From Companilactobacillus alimentarius DSM 20249 (lineage in GTDB: Bacteria > Bacillota > Bacilli > Lactobacillales > Lactobacillaceae), in assembly GCF_002849895.1 (NCBI RefSeq), contig NZ_CP018867.1, forward strand, positions 2,046,001 through 2,110,000: DNA of 64,000 nucleotides. Direction: 5' to 3'. Position 1 is the stretch's first letter. Each line of letters opens with the position of its first letter. Below, one piece after another: positions 7,603 to 16,159 of the stretch. The position numbers and the translations under genes are program-made. The notes beneath the pieces were generated by a model that saw only the letters and a program-made list of their open reading frames with translations, was not told where the DNA came from and did not search any database.

Positions 7603-8305
7603 CAATGAGCGTCACGTTTTAAAAAATATTAATCTCAAAATCAACGATGGTGACTTTATTTCAGTTATCGGCAACAATGGGGCGGGTAAGTCTACATTAT
7701 TGAATACAATTGCTGGTAATTTGCATGTTGACGCTGGTGAAATTGATTTAGTTGATCATGATGTCACAAAAAAATCAATTGCTTACCGTGCACGTTGGAT
7801 GTCACGAGTCTTTCAAGATCCTAAAACGGGAACGGCAGGAGATTTAACTGTTTTGCAGAACCTGGTACTTGCCCAGAGTCATACCCAAACAATCAGTTTA
7901 CATTGGTATCAAAAAAAGACTGATCGAAAATCTTTCAGTCAATTATTAAAAGCTTTAAATATGGGCTTAGAAAATTTTTTAGACACACAAGTAAAATATT
8001 TATCCGGAGGTCAACGACAAGCACTGTCACTTTTAATGGCTACTTTGAGTAAACCTAAATTGTTATTATTAGATGAACATACAGCGGCGCTTGATCCGAA
8101 AACTAGTCAAGAAGTAATGACAATTACTGAAAAAATCGTTCAGGAACAACATTTGACTACGATGATGATCACACACAAAATGTCTGATGCTTTAAAGTAT
8201 GGCAATCGCTTAATAATGGTTCAGGACGGTCAGATTAAGCTGGATATTAGTGGGAAGCAAAAGGCAACTTTAAAGAAGGAAGACTTGTTAAAAGCGTTTA
8301 AATAA
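7550..8305 (+). CDS. trpZ: ABC transporter ATP-binding protein, TrpZ-like
   Basis: A 251-residue ABC ATPase with Walker A GNNGAGKST, signature LSGGQRQ and Walker B LLLLDEHTAAL, where the usual Glu-Pro is Glu-His as in other members of this subfamily. It starts at ATG 7550 after GTGGAGG, within the last 53 bases of the permease gene, which suggests coupled translation. It would power uptake through the TrpY-like permease. The 3' end overlaps the convergent membrane-protein gene by eight bases, so no separate terminator is seen between the two. Confidence 0.88.
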   Translation: MEVLQLKHLQKVFFPGTNNERHVLKNINLKINDGDFISVIGNNGAGKSTLLNTIAGNLHVDAGEIDLVDHDVTKKSIAYRARWMSRVFQDPKTGTAGDLTVLQNLVLAQSHTQTISLHWYQKKTDRKSFSQLLKALNMGLENFLDTQVKYLSGGQRQALSLLMATLSKPKLLLLDEHTAALDPKTSQEVMTITEKIVQEQHLTTMMITHKMSDALKYGNRLIMVQDGQIKLDISGKQKATLKKEDLLKAFK

Positions 8306-9926
8306 TTAAAAATAACCAAGCTAATAAACTTATAACAAAAATTAATTGGAAAGCTGGTACGTCGTAATTAATTTGAATCTTTAATTTATTAAAGTCTGTC
8401 GGCGCCACGAACCTAACTGTGCCACGTTTACTAGGTAAAAGGTCTTCGACTGAACCGTTTAAGCGAATCTTGGTAAAACGGTATCTGACATAAGGTAGAT
8501 CGACTACATCTCCTTTTTTAATATTCGCGAGTTCAAAGTAATTCGTCGAGTTTCTAATACCAGGAATTTGTAGGAATTTTTTACCATTGATGTATCCTAA
8601 GTGCTGTTTGATTTCGGGCAAATATTTTTGGACCTTTTTGGGAATATATTGGTCGAGGTAGTTTTCAGGGATATTGTGTCTATTGACCATTTTTTCGGTA
8701 ATTACCAAATTATCTTGGCTAATAAAAGAATTCACTAACGATTTGTTAAAAGATGAATACCATAAACTACCACTTATTAGTGTCACGGATATGACGGCGA
8801 TTGTGATGCTGAAATGATTATTTTTAATTAAGATTGATAAGGATTTTGCAGCGATAATTGAACTGAATAAAGTTGCAAAGATTAAATTTCTAAAAGGAAA
8901 TTGAATTACCCCAATAGGAGTATTCTGTAGGAATTTCCAAGGAAAGAAGCTGCTTGACATAATAAAAGTCAAAATTGCTAAGGTAAAGATGGCTTTAGTC
9001 GTGAAATCGAATTTCTTAAAAATAATTATTCCTAATAACAAAGCTAATATCAAAATTAGACCAATATTATATATGTGCCCTTCAAATGAACGACCACTTG
9101 TGTTGAGAAAACTAGATGTTATTAATGATAAAAGAGACTTGCCCTTTAATGCTTGTTGACCAGGAATGCCGTAATCTTGTGAAAATTCTTCGATGATGAA
9201 AGGAACGGTAAAAATTAGCGTTGCAAGAATCGTAGTCCCAACCGCTTTGCCGAAATCAAGTAGGCGGTTTTTGCTTAATTTTACTTTAGGAGAAAAGATT
9301 ATCAGAATAAGAACGAATATTAAAAGACACATAAAAGTGGTTAAGATATGTGAAAAAATGATTAGAGACATTCCGATAGCCAAAATTTTCCAGTTTTTAT
9401 TGTCACCGAAAAATAATTCGTAGAATCCTAGAAAACATAGTGGCAAAAAGATAGTGGCTAAATATTCTCCTATTGCGGCTCGAGAGAAGAAGTCAATTAA
9501 ACGATAAGTGCTGAAATTATAAACGACTGCAAAAATAACAGCCTGAAAAGTGCTGTTAGAGAATTTCTTCATGACGTAGTGACTTATTAAGAAGGAAACG
9601 AAGAAATAAAACATTAATCCTAGATAGTAAGCTTGAATCCAACTGGCAGTCAATAATTTAAAAAAGGAAAAGGGAATTAAGGTAATCCATGGATAAAAAA
9701 TATATTGACCATAACCTATTTTTCCAAAAAAGGATGTCGAAACTCCGGATTGTAGTAGACCGTGTTTGAAATTGTCTGATAATCCGATGATTCTTAAAAA
9801 ATGATAATAGGTATCGTCACCATACCAAACAAAGTCTGCTCTAATGGTCCAGTACATTAGAAGGGCTAATATAGCGTATGATATTAAAATATAAAGAGGT
9901 TCATATTTCAAGAGCTTCTTTTTCAT
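8298..9926 (-). CDS. GT-C-like integral membrane protein (PTPS-related / YfhO-like)
   Basis: A 542-residue protein with about 12 hydrophobic segments. Near the N-terminus, after the first helix, it has WYGDDTYYHFLRI and then YGQYIFYPWI, which match the membrane proteins named '6-pyruvoyl-tetrahydropterin synthase-related' (PF10131); these look like GT-C glycosyltransferases with an acidic first loop. The soluble part near the C-terminus (about 410-520) is followed by a last helix. Its reaction is unknown; a role in wall or lipid-linked sugar transfer is plausible. ATG at 9926 is preferred over TTG at 9944 because GGAG-CAGG lies between them. It is convergent with the ABC operon and stands alone. 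Confidence 0.75.
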   Translation of the reverse strand: MKKKLLKYEPLYILISYAILALLMYWTIRADFVWYGDDTYYHFLRIIGLSDNFKHGLLQSGVSTSFFGKIGYGQYIFYPWITLIPFSFFKLLTASWIQAYYLGLMFYFFVSFLISHYVMKKFSNSTFQAVIFAVVYNFSTYRLIDFFSRAAIGEYLATIFLPLCFLGFYELFFGDNKNWKILAIGMSLIIFSHILTTFMCLLIFVLILIIFSPKVKLSKNRLLDFGKAVGTTILATLIFTVPFIIEEFSQDYGIPGQQALKGKSLLSLITSSFLNTSGRSFEGHIYNIGLILILALLLGIIIFKKFDFTTKAIFTLAILTFIMSSSFFPWKFLQNTPIGVIQFPFRNLIFATLFSSIIAAKSLSILIKNNHFSITIAVISVTLISGSLWYSSFNKSLVNSFISQDNLVITEKMVNRHNIPENYLDQYIPKKVQKYLPEIKQHLGYINGKKFLQIPGIRNSTNYFELANIKKGDVVDLPYVRYRFTKIRLNGSVEDLLPSKRGTVRFVAPTDFNKLKIQINYDVPAFQLIFVISLLAWLFLII

Positions 9927-9983
9927 AAAACATACCTGCTCCAATACGATTGTTTATAATTATATTATATTTAGAAGCAGAAA

Positions 9984-10023
9984 AAATAACCATTTACTGA
10001 GGGGAATCAGTGACTGGTTATTT
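9984..10023 (-). terminator. Intrinsic terminator reading leftwards
   Basis: AAATAACCA (9984-9992) pairs with TGGTTATTT (10015-10023), with an inner ACTGA/TCAGT pairing, and a run of six T follows on the minus strand. It would stop transcripts from the tyrosine phosphatase gene. Confidence 0.65.
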
Positions 10024-10032
10024 ACGCGTTTA

Positions 10033-10068
10033 GGTAATCCAAATTTCAGGGAGGAGATATGGATTACT
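10033..10068 (+). repeat. Inverted repeat with a ribosome-site-like loop
   Basis: GGTAATCCA (10033-10041) pairs with TGGATTACT (10060-10068). The 18-base loop contains GGGAGGAG, followed by an ATG and only eight more codons. No real gene follows, so it may be a remnant or part of a small RNA. The rest of the 317-base gap 9927-10243 holds nothing else I can support. Confidence 0.35.
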
Positions 10069-10243
10069 CAGCTTTATATATATTATGAGATTTATCTATT
10101 CAATTTTCTATATCTATGAAGATAATTTTTAAGGGGGGATGTAAGTTAGAGATTTTCTATATCCTTTAACCTACAAATTATATGATAGACAGAAAATGTG
10201 AAGAAAGTGTGATAACAATATTCTAAAAAAAAGAAGTTTAGAA

Positions 10244-11047
10244 TCAGTTCAAATAAATTTTCTTCAAATCTCTTATCTCCGCAGGAGTTACCTGTAATTC
10301 ATCTTTGATATAATTATCAATATTACCAGACAATTTGGCGATTTCTTTTTCAGCTGTGGCAAGATATTCGCTGTGTACAGTCATTAGATCACGAACGGAG
10401 CTGAGCACATTTTTATCGGTATAACCTTTTTTTTGCAAGTTGGTAATTAAGTCGTCAACAAAATTTTTATTAGCTTTATTAGTCAATAAATAGTCCTGTT
10501 TAATTACATCCATTGGTACACCCAGAGCACTCAGTAAGTAAACAGCTCCCATTCCCGTACGATCTTTACCGGCACTACAATGGAATAGTAGGACATCGTC
10601 GTCTTGTTCATTAGTTAATAATTCGTCAAAAAATGTTCGATAAGCGTCTTTAGCTTGGTCGCCTGTGATAATATCACGGTAAACATCTTTCATATGGTCA
10701 AACCCGTTAGTGGGATCGCCGTCAATTTCTGGAATAAAATTCTTATTTTGAACTTTTGAAGCTTCAGTCTCGTCTTGTTCAAAAACGGGAGCAGCAATAT
10801 ATTCAGCATTAGTAGGTAAGCGGTCGGGCTTTTGAGAAATCTCTTCGTGTGAACGAAAATCAATATCATACTTCAAGCCGTAATTGTTCAAAAAATTTAA
10901 ATCATTTGTAGTTAAATCGCTTAGTCCAGCTGATCTAAGTACTTTGTGGAATTTAATGGTTTGGCCATCAACAGTTTGATAACCACCAAGTTCACGAAAG
11001 TTTACACCTTTTTCAAGGTCTAAAACGCGTTTATTATCATTAGTCAT
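10244..11047 (-). CDS. Protein tyrosine/serine phosphatase
   Basis: A 267-residue cytoplasmic phosphatase of the Y_phosphatase3 family. The catalytic P-loop HCSAGKDRTG (Cys-x5-Arg) lies near residue 160. The N-terminal part contains NFRELGGYQTVDGQ and LRSAGLSDLT, the usual start of this family in Firmicutes, and the general acid would be one of the Asp residues before the P-loop. Such enzymes remove phosphate from tyrosine, serine or phosphoinositides; the bacterial target is unknown. ATG at 11047 follows GAGGTAG. It is divergent from the glycerate-kinase-like gene and appears to be transcribed alone to the terminator near 10000. Confidence 0.9.
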   Translation of the reverse strand: MTNDNKRVLDLEKGVNFRELGGYQTVDGQTIKFHKVLRSAGLSDLTTNDLNFLNNYGLKYDIDFRSHEEISQKPDRLPTNAEYIAAPVFEQDETEASKVQNKNFIPEIDGDPTNGFDHMKDVYRDIITGDQAKDAYRTFFDELLTNEQDDDVLLFHCSAGKDRTGMGAVYLLSALGVPMDVIKQDYLLTNKANKNFVDDLITNLQKKGYTDKNVLSSVRDLMTVHSEYLATAEKEIAKLSGNIDNYIKDELQVTPAEIRDLKKIYLN

Positions 11048-11109
11048 ACAGCTACCTCTACATATTTTTTCTATTCATTATTATATCAAAAAGGAAGAGT
11101 CATTCTATC

Positions 11110-12222
11110 ATGAAGTTTATTATTGCACCTGGAAAATATAGTAATAATATTAGTTCGACAAAAATCGGACAAGCGATTTATAGCGGAATCTCACGGGCTA
11201 TGCCAGACGCACAAATAATTACCATGCCTGTCACCGACAGTAAAGATGGAATGCCGGCATTGGTGGAACATACTATTGGTGGACGTTGGAAGAAAGTTTC
11301 CTATTTTGATGCTTTTTGGTCTAATCGAATCGGACATTATTTAATAACTAAGGTCGGTAGTCAAGATACCGCTATTATGGATTCAGAGCAAGTCGTAGGA
11401 ATCGATTTGGCAAAAGAAAAGACCCGCAATGATCTTTTTCATGCGACTAGTTACGGTTTAGGCGAATTTATTATTGATGCAGTAACGGATGGAATTAAAA
11501 ACATTGTACTCTGTTTAGGAAAGACGGCAGTGGCAGATGGTGGTTTAGGGGCTTTGCAGGCTCTAGGAGCGAAGATCTATGATGAAAATGGAGTATTGGT
11601 CCCGGAAGGTGAAAATCCACTTATCAATGCTTTTAGAGTTGATTTGGACGATGTTTATCAATTACTAGGCAGTCGTACCAAAATTACGGTTTTATTAAAC
11701 TATACGACTTCCAATCGGCTTTCACAGACATTGGATTATTTAAATGAAGCTCAAGAAAGCTTTTTAGAGGATAATTTAGTTTTCGTTACAGAAAAATTAA
11801 ATCAGAAGTATAATTTAGACATACACCCAATGCCACATTCTGGATCAATTAAGACACTGGCAGGGGCATTTGCAATGATTAATGCAAGTATTTCCAGATC
11901 ATCTTTTGAATGGGTTGCTAAAGTTACAGGCATGGATGAAACTATCAAGTCTTGTAATATCTTAGTGACTGCAACGGACAGGATCTCTCGTGAGGCTATG
12001 CAAGATGATATGTTAAATCATTTGAGTCGAATAGCAGGGTCGCAGAGGATTCCCACATTTGCTTTATGTAATAATTTTGTTGATGATTTTCAAAGCTATG
12101 AACAACTTTTTACAGGTATTTTTTCGACTCAGATGACGGAGTATGATGATGAAATGACAATGTTTGAGAATTATGAATCGGTTGCTAATCAGTTGGTAAG
12201 GACTCTATTAACTTTCAAATAA
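11110..12222 (+). CDS. Glycerate kinase family protein lacking catalytic motifs (probable pseudoenzyme)
   Basis: A 370-residue protein that aligns over its length with glycerate kinases of the GarK/GlxK family (PF02595), which phosphorylate glycerate. The fold markers are kept (MKFIIAPGKYS..., LGAKIYDENG), but every signature is changed: the usual PVADGGEGT is PVTDSKDGM, GGSATNDGG is GKTAVADGG, CDVTNPL is LNYTTSN, and ITGEGRxD is VTATDRIS. Catalysis as a kinase is therefore unlikely. It may be a binding or regulatory protein, or have a new reaction. The ribosome site is weak (GGAAGAG). It is followed after 84 bases, with its own promoter, by a universal stress protein gene. Confidence 0.75.
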   Translation: MKFIIAPGKYSNNISSTKIGQAIYSGISRAMPDAQIITMPVTDSKDGMPALVEHTIGGRWKKVSYFDAFWSNRIGHYLITKVGSQDTAIMDSEQVVGIDLAKEKTRNDLFHATSYGLGEFIIDAVTDGIKNIVLCLGKTAVADGGLGALQALGAKIYDENGVLVPEGENPLINAFRVDLDDVYQLLGSRTKITVLLNYTTSNRLSQTLDYLNEAQESFLEDNLVFVTEKLNQKYNLDIHPMPHSGSIKTLAGAFAMINASISRSSFEWVAKVTGMDETIKSCNILVTATDRISREAMQDDMLNHLSRIAGSQRIPTFALCNNFVDDFQSYEQLFTGIFSTQMTEYDDEMTMFENYESVANQLVRTLLTFK

Positions 12223-12243
12223 TTGTGTAAAATATTGTATAAT
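12214..12243 (+). promoter_or_regulatory. Promoter of the universal stress protein gene
   Basis: TATAAT at 12238-12243 with TTTCAA (12214-12219) 18 bases upstream, partly inside the preceding gene. It would give a 5' leader of about 55 bases. Confidence 0.45.
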
Positions 12244-12306
12244 ATATATGAATGCATTAATCTTACATTAAGAAGATATTTAATAACTGCATTGGAGGAT
12301 TGAATT

Positions 12307-12783
12307 ATGGAACAAGATTATAAGAAGATTTTGGTTCCTGTAGATGGATCAAAAGAAGCAGAAATGGCTTTTAAGAAGGCCGTTAAAGTTGCACAAATGA
12401 ACGGTGGACATCTAGATGTCTTAACAGTCCTAGATACAAAGCAATTTATTGGTTTGCACGGTGGCATGTTGAATGGCGATGTTATTTATCAACTTTCCGA
12501 AGATGCTCAAAAGTATCTCAACGAATTGAAAGATAGTGCGATCAAGGATGGTCTCAAAGAAGAGGACATCAATATTCACGTTCGTTTCGGGGAACCTAAG
12601 ACTGTAATTTCACAAGAATTCGTTAAAGAATATGAAAATGATTTGATTATGATTGGATCAACCGGTATGAATGCTGTTACAAGATTGTTGGTTGGTTCTG
12701 TTTCTGAATATGTAACGGGAAATGCTAGAACAGATGTAATCATTGTTAGAACTAATACTGACAATGAAGAATTGGCTAAATAA
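12307..12783 (+). CDS. Universal stress protein UspA family
   Basis: A 158-residue UspA-like protein with the alpha/beta nucleotide-binding fold. It starts KKILVPVDGSKEAEMAF, and near the C-terminus has the ATP-binding motif G-x2-G-x9-G-S in GSTGMNAVTRLLVGS, so it probably binds ATP. UspA proteins act in stress survival with mostly unknown biochemistry. ATG at 12307 follows a TTGGAGGA site. It has its own promoter and is closed by a terminator, so it is a single-gene unit. A second, more divergent family member lies at 20751. Confidence 0.92.
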   Translation: MEQDYKKILVPVDGSKEAEMAFKKAVKVAQMNGGHLDVLTVLDTKQFIGLHGGMLNGDVIYQLSEDAQKYLNELKDSAIKDGLKEEDINIHVRFGEPKTVISQEFVKEYENDLIMIGSTGMNAVTRLLVGSVSEYVTGNARTDVIIVRTNTDNEELAK

Positions 12784-12811
12784 TTAATTTTTAATTGTTA
12801 CTTTTCATAAG

Positions 12812-12864
12812 AATCCGATTGGCTAAAACGTAGTGGGTACGTTACTGGGTCAACGGATTTTTTT
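12812..12864 (+). terminator. Intrinsic terminator after the stress protein gene
   Basis: AATCCGATTG (12812-12821) pairs with CAACGGATT (12851-12859) with one bulge, followed by a run of seven T. Confidence 0.7.
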
Positions 12865-12891
12865 ATTTCGAATTATAATTGGAGGAAATGT

Positions 12892-13437
12892 ATGAGATGT
12901 TCATGGGCAGATAGTTCACCAGAAATGCAGGCGTATCACGATAACGAATGGGGCAAACCTAGTCACGATGAACGATATTTTTTTGAGATGTTAACTTTGG
13001 AGGGTGCTCAGGCAGGACTTTCCTGGGCGACAATTATTAAACGTCGTAACAGTTATGAAAAAATTTATGATAATTTTGACGTAGACAAAGTGGCAAATTT
13101 TGATACAAATAAACGTAATTTGATGTTAGAGGATAAGGGAATTATTCGTAACCGTTTGAAGGTTGATTCCTCGATTGACAACGCTAAAATAATTTCAGAA
13201 ATGCATCAAAATAATAAACTTTTTTCCGATTATATTTGGAATTTTGTTGATAATAAGCCAATAATTAATCATTATAGTGATATGAGTGAAGTGCCAGCAC
13301 AAACAAAACTGTCGCAAGATATTAGTAAAGATCTTAAAAAACGTGGTTTTAGGTTTGTTGGACCCACAATCATATATTCGTTTTTACAAGCGGTAGGTGT
13401 GATCAATGACCACCTTGATTCCTGTAATTACAAGTAA
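12892..13437 (+). CDS. tag: DNA-3-methyladenine glycosylase I
   Basis: A 181-residue base-excision repair enzyme that removes 3-methyladenine from alkylated DNA. The family pattern is complete: RCSWAD near the start, YHDNEWGKPSHDERYFFEML, LEGAQAGLSWATII and FVGPTIIYSFLQAVGVINDH near the end, where the last His belongs to the zinc-binding snap seen in Tag enzymes. ATG at 12892 follows GGAGGAAA. The length is usual. It is followed after 36 bases by an unassigned operon that has its own likely -10, so co-transcription is uncertain. Confidence 0.95.
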   Translation: MRCSWADSSPEMQAYHDNEWGKPSHDERYFFEMLTLEGAQAGLSWATIIKRRNSYEKIYDNFDVDKVANFDTNKRNLMLEDKGIIRNRLKVDSSIDNAKIISEMHQNNKLFSDYIWNFVDNKPIINHYSDMSEVPAQTKLSQDISKDLKKRGFRFVGPTIIYSFLQAVGVINDHLDSCNYK

Positions 13438-13473
13438 AAATTAGTATAATGGTATTAAAGACGGAGGATAATT

Positions 13474-13965
13474 ATGAATTCTGAAACTATTAGCAAACTA
13501 GCCGAAGGGCTCTATGAAGATAGAAAGAAATTTGAAGATAAGTCACAAAAATTTGATGCACAAAAAGTCTACGATATTTTGGATTCACTAGAAGTTTTGA
13601 GAAAGCCAATCAAAGAATACTTTGACATGACCGAAGATAGCTATTACCAAAATGAATCAGATCACAGACTAACTTTACAAAATCCTGATCAAAAATTGAG
13701 CCAGTTGCATGACCGTGTTCAAGTTAATCATGTTGATGGTTCTTTAGCTGGACACAATATTAACTTTACTTATAACCACGAGGATCCTTATGCTGGCGGA
13801 GAATACAAAGTTAAGACCGATATCAATTTAGTAAGTTTTGCATTTACCGTTATTGGAGCTGTTTACGATAATACCATTGTCGCCGATGTTAGAAATTCTG
13901 TATCTAAAGATGCAATCCTTTCAATTGGATTAGCAGCAAGAGCCATTGAGGAATGGCAGAAATAA
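13474..13965 (+). CDS. Hypothetical protein, first gene of an ABC-linked operon
   Basis: A 163-residue soluble, acidic protein with no signal peptide or membrane segment that I do not recognise. The N-terminal third is helical and charged (LYEDRKKFEDKSQKF), the middle is rich in polar residues, and the C-terminus has a more hydrophobic block (LVSFAFTVIGAVYDNTIV). ATG at 13474 follows GGAGGATA and a -10 element TATAAT at 13445-13450. Its stop codon overlaps the start of the ABC ATPase gene (TAATG), which shows translational coupling with the transporter, but whether it is a transporter partner is unknown. Confidence 0.65.
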   Translation: MNSETISKLAEGLYEDRKKFEDKSQKFDAQKVYDILDSLEVLRKPIKEYFDMTEDSYYQNESDHRLTLQNPDQKLSQLHDRVQVNHVDGSLAGHNINFTYNHEDPYAGGEYKVKTDINLVSFAFTVIGAVYDNTIVADVRNSVSKDAILSIGLAARAIEEWQK

Positions 13966-14786
13966 TGAAATTATTATCAGTCAATGATTTATCATTGCAA
14001 AATGAGGGCTACTTTGCATTTAAGCATGTAGCTTTTTCTTTATCTCAAAATGAGATAGTCGGCATAAATGGCGATAATGGTAGCGGAAAAACCCAGCTTT
14101 TAGAGGCAATCGCGGATAACAAAAGCGTCGATAGCGGAAAAATACAGTATACTCCCGGCGTTAGAATCGGTTATCTGCCTCAAAATGATCCGCAGGTAAT
14201 TGAACAGACAGTGAGAAAATATCTGGAAGAAGTTAGACGCTTGTCAAAGAAGTTAGCCGTGCGGTCTGATCAGTTAGAAAGTATGGTAACTTATTTGAAA
14301 TTAGCACCATATTTAGATAGAAGTATCAGTCAACTTTCATTAGGATTACAGCGTAGAGTCGGATTTATAGCAGCCGTGGCAGGACATCCCAACGTCTTGT
14401 TGTTAGATGAACCTTTTATTTTTCAACCAAATGAGATAGTTCAAGGCATGGCAAGCATGCTGCAAGACTTAAAGGACAATGGTTCAGGCATAATTATTTC
14501 TCAGACAGAATTCTCAAGCGAGATGCAGTTGTTGTTAGATCAAGGCTATCAATTAAAAAATGGAGCTTTGATTAAGTCCGTTCTGCCTAAAAAGACTGAT
14601 TATTTACTAGTATTTCATATCAATCCTAATTCGATTGCAATTACACATGAAATTACGCCGTATATCGTGAAGAATGCAAATAATCTTTTGGAAATGCGAG
14701 TACCAGTGAATTTAAAAGATATCATGGTAGGAAAAATGATTGCCCTCAATTATCAATTTGAGGAGGCTGAAGAGATTGAAAGTTAA
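13965..14786 (+). CDS. ABC transporter ATP-binding protein, unknown substrate
   Basis: A 273-residue ABC ATPase. Walker A is GDNGSGKT, the signature is the shortened LSLGLQRR in place of LSGGQ, and Walker B is VLLLDEPFIF. The last 60 residues form an extra C-terminal domain (FHINPNSIAITHEITP). The start ATG 13965 overlaps the previous stop codon and has GAGGA 12 bases upstream; an ATG at 13953 has no spacing to that site. It overlaps the next gene, a membrane protein, by 11 bases. The set resembles exporters for peptides or bacteriocin immunity in which the permease has no fused ATPase, but the substrate cannot be named. Confidence 0.8.
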   Translation: MKLLSVNDLSLQNEGYFAFKHVAFSLSQNEIVGINGDNGSGKTQLLEAIADNKSVDSGKIQYTPGVRIGYLPQNDPQVIEQTVRKYLEEVRRLSKKLAVRSDQLESMVTYLKLAPYLDRSISQLSLGLQRRVGFIAAVAGHPNVLLLDEPFIFQPNEIVQGMASMLQDLKDNGSGIIISQTEFSSEMQLLLDQGYQLKNGALIKSVLPKKTDYLLVFHINPNSIAITHEITPYIVKNANNLLEMRVPVNLKDIMVGKMIALNYQFEEAEEIES

Positions 14787-15450
14787 AATTCTACTGAAAA
14801 GTTATTTACAATTTGTTTTCCAGGATTTCTTATACTTAACAATGCTATTTTCAATAATTATTTTTGGATTAACAGCCGATCAGTTGTTAAGTATTGATTA
14901 TCATGAGAAATATAGCCTATTATTACTAGGGATGTTTTTTTTATCACTATTTTCAACTATGAACTTGTATCATAATGATAAAAAATATAATCATTATTTA
15001 AAACAAAAAGTCGACAGCTATTGGGCAGAAGTTTTAAGCCAATTTTTAACGATCTTAATCTTTAATATAATTGCGGGAATATTGATATTTATTTTTAGCT
15101 TGATTCTTGATGGAAATATTTTAATGGACCTATCGGGAATAATTGCTTTGATTTCCGTGGGTATTTTAGGTAGCGCAATTGCAACCCTTTTTAAAACACA
15201 ATGGTATAGCCACTTCAGCTTAGGCCAGATTGGGACATTGGTGATGGTGTATTTAGCCTTATCCGGAAGCGTGATAGAGATTTTTCATCCATTTGAGATA
15301 ATCTTTCCACCGCTTTCTAAAATGATTATTTCACTACACAGCAATATAGCCATCACGCAATTATTACCTCTAAGTGGACAGACAATTATTTATTCGTTGA
15401 TATTGTTTATTGCTAGTTGCTTTATTTATAAAAGGAATAAGAGAAATTAA
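14776..15450 (+). CDS. Six-helix membrane protein, probable ABC permease subunit
   Basis: A 224-residue hydrophobic protein with about six membrane segments, matching ABC-2-like permeases in size. TTG at 14776 is the start: GGAGG at 14762-14766 is nine bases upstream, while a TTG at 14740 has no ribosome site. It overlaps the ATPase gene by 11 bases and is the last gene of the operon. I recognise no family signature beyond its hydrophobic profile; assignment as the partner of the preceding ATPase rests on the overlap. Confidence 0.7.
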   Translation: MKVKILLKSYLQFVFQDFLYLTMLFSIIIFGLTADQLLSIDYHEKYSLLLLGMFFLSLFSTMNLYHNDKKYNHYLKQKVDSYWAEVLSQFLTILIFNIIAGILIFIFSLILDGNILMDLSGIIALISVGILGSAIATLFKTQWYSHFSLGQIGTLVMVYLALSGSVIEIFHPFEIIFPPLSKMIISLHSNIAITQLLPLSGQTIIYSLILFIASCFIYKRNKRN

Positions 15451-15516
15451 AAAAACTATTGCAATGTGGTATTATTTTTTGTTTTAATATCTTGATGAAG
15501 TAAGGAGTGATTACTT

Positions 15517-16041
15517 ATGAGCAATATTTATTTACGTCAAGCCACACTTGACGATTTGCCAAGAATTATTGATATCATCGATGGCGCTAAGAAAACCTTA
15601 CGGGACCGTGGCGTTGACCAATGGCAAGTAGGATATCCTGATCAAAATATATTAAAACAGGATATTCAAGAGGATATAAGTTATGTTTTAATACTAGATG
15701 GTGAGGTAGTCGGAGTAGCTGCTTTGCAACAAGGTTATGATAAGAATTATCAAGATATGACTTCAGGGTCATGGTCAAAGAATTCTGATGTGACTTACTC
15801 GATTATTCACCGAATAGCTGTTGAACCAGGACATCAAGGACAGCATTTATCTGCCTCCTTAATACAGCAGCTGTTGACCATATCGCATTATTTAGGTTAT
15901 CAGGATGTACGTATTGACACGCATCCAGATAATTTAGTAATGCAGCATGTTATTACAAGTAATGGATTCGTTGAAAAGGGTACCATTACGATGGACGAAG
16001 ATCATGGTGTTAGAAAAGCTTATCAGATTCTGTTAAAGTAA
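15517..16041 (+). CDS. GNAT family N-acetyltransferase
   Basis: A 174-residue acetyltransferase. It opens IYLRQATLDDLPRIIDII, and the acetyl-CoA-binding motif A is VEPGHQGQHLSASLIQQLL near residue 105 (V-x-x-x-x-Q/R-G-x-G/H), followed by DVRIDTHPDN and FVEKGTITM, the pattern seen in the YkwB/YitI-like branch of lactobacilli. ATG at 15517 follows TAAGGAG. The acceptor, a small molecule or protein amine, is unknown. It is a single gene ending in a clear terminator. Confidence 0.9.
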   Translation: MSNIYLRQATLDDLPRIIDIIDGAKKTLRDRGVDQWQVGYPDQNILKQDIQEDISYVLILDGEVVGVAALQQGYDKNYQDMTSGSWSKNSDVTYSIIHRIAVEPGHQGQHLSASLIQQLLTISHYLGYQDVRIDTHPDNLVMQHVITSNGFVEKGTITMDEDHGVRKAYQILLK

Positions 16042-16093
16042 GCGTCGAAGGATTATTTTTTCTATCTTTGATATATAATTGAGCCATAACAAG

Positions 16094-16117
16094 ACCATCG
16101 TGGAGATGGTTTTTTTA
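16094..16117 (+). terminator. Intrinsic terminator after the GNAT gene
   Basis: ACCATC (16094-16099) pairs with GATGGT (16105-16110), then a run of T to 16117. Confidence 0.75.
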
Positions 16118-16159
16118 CTATAATGTTTCTATAAGTATTGGATATTGGAGATCATAAAA

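Noticed and set aside
10059..10088. 9-codon frame after GGGAGGAG
   Set aside because: Too short and within a hairpin; no support as a gene.
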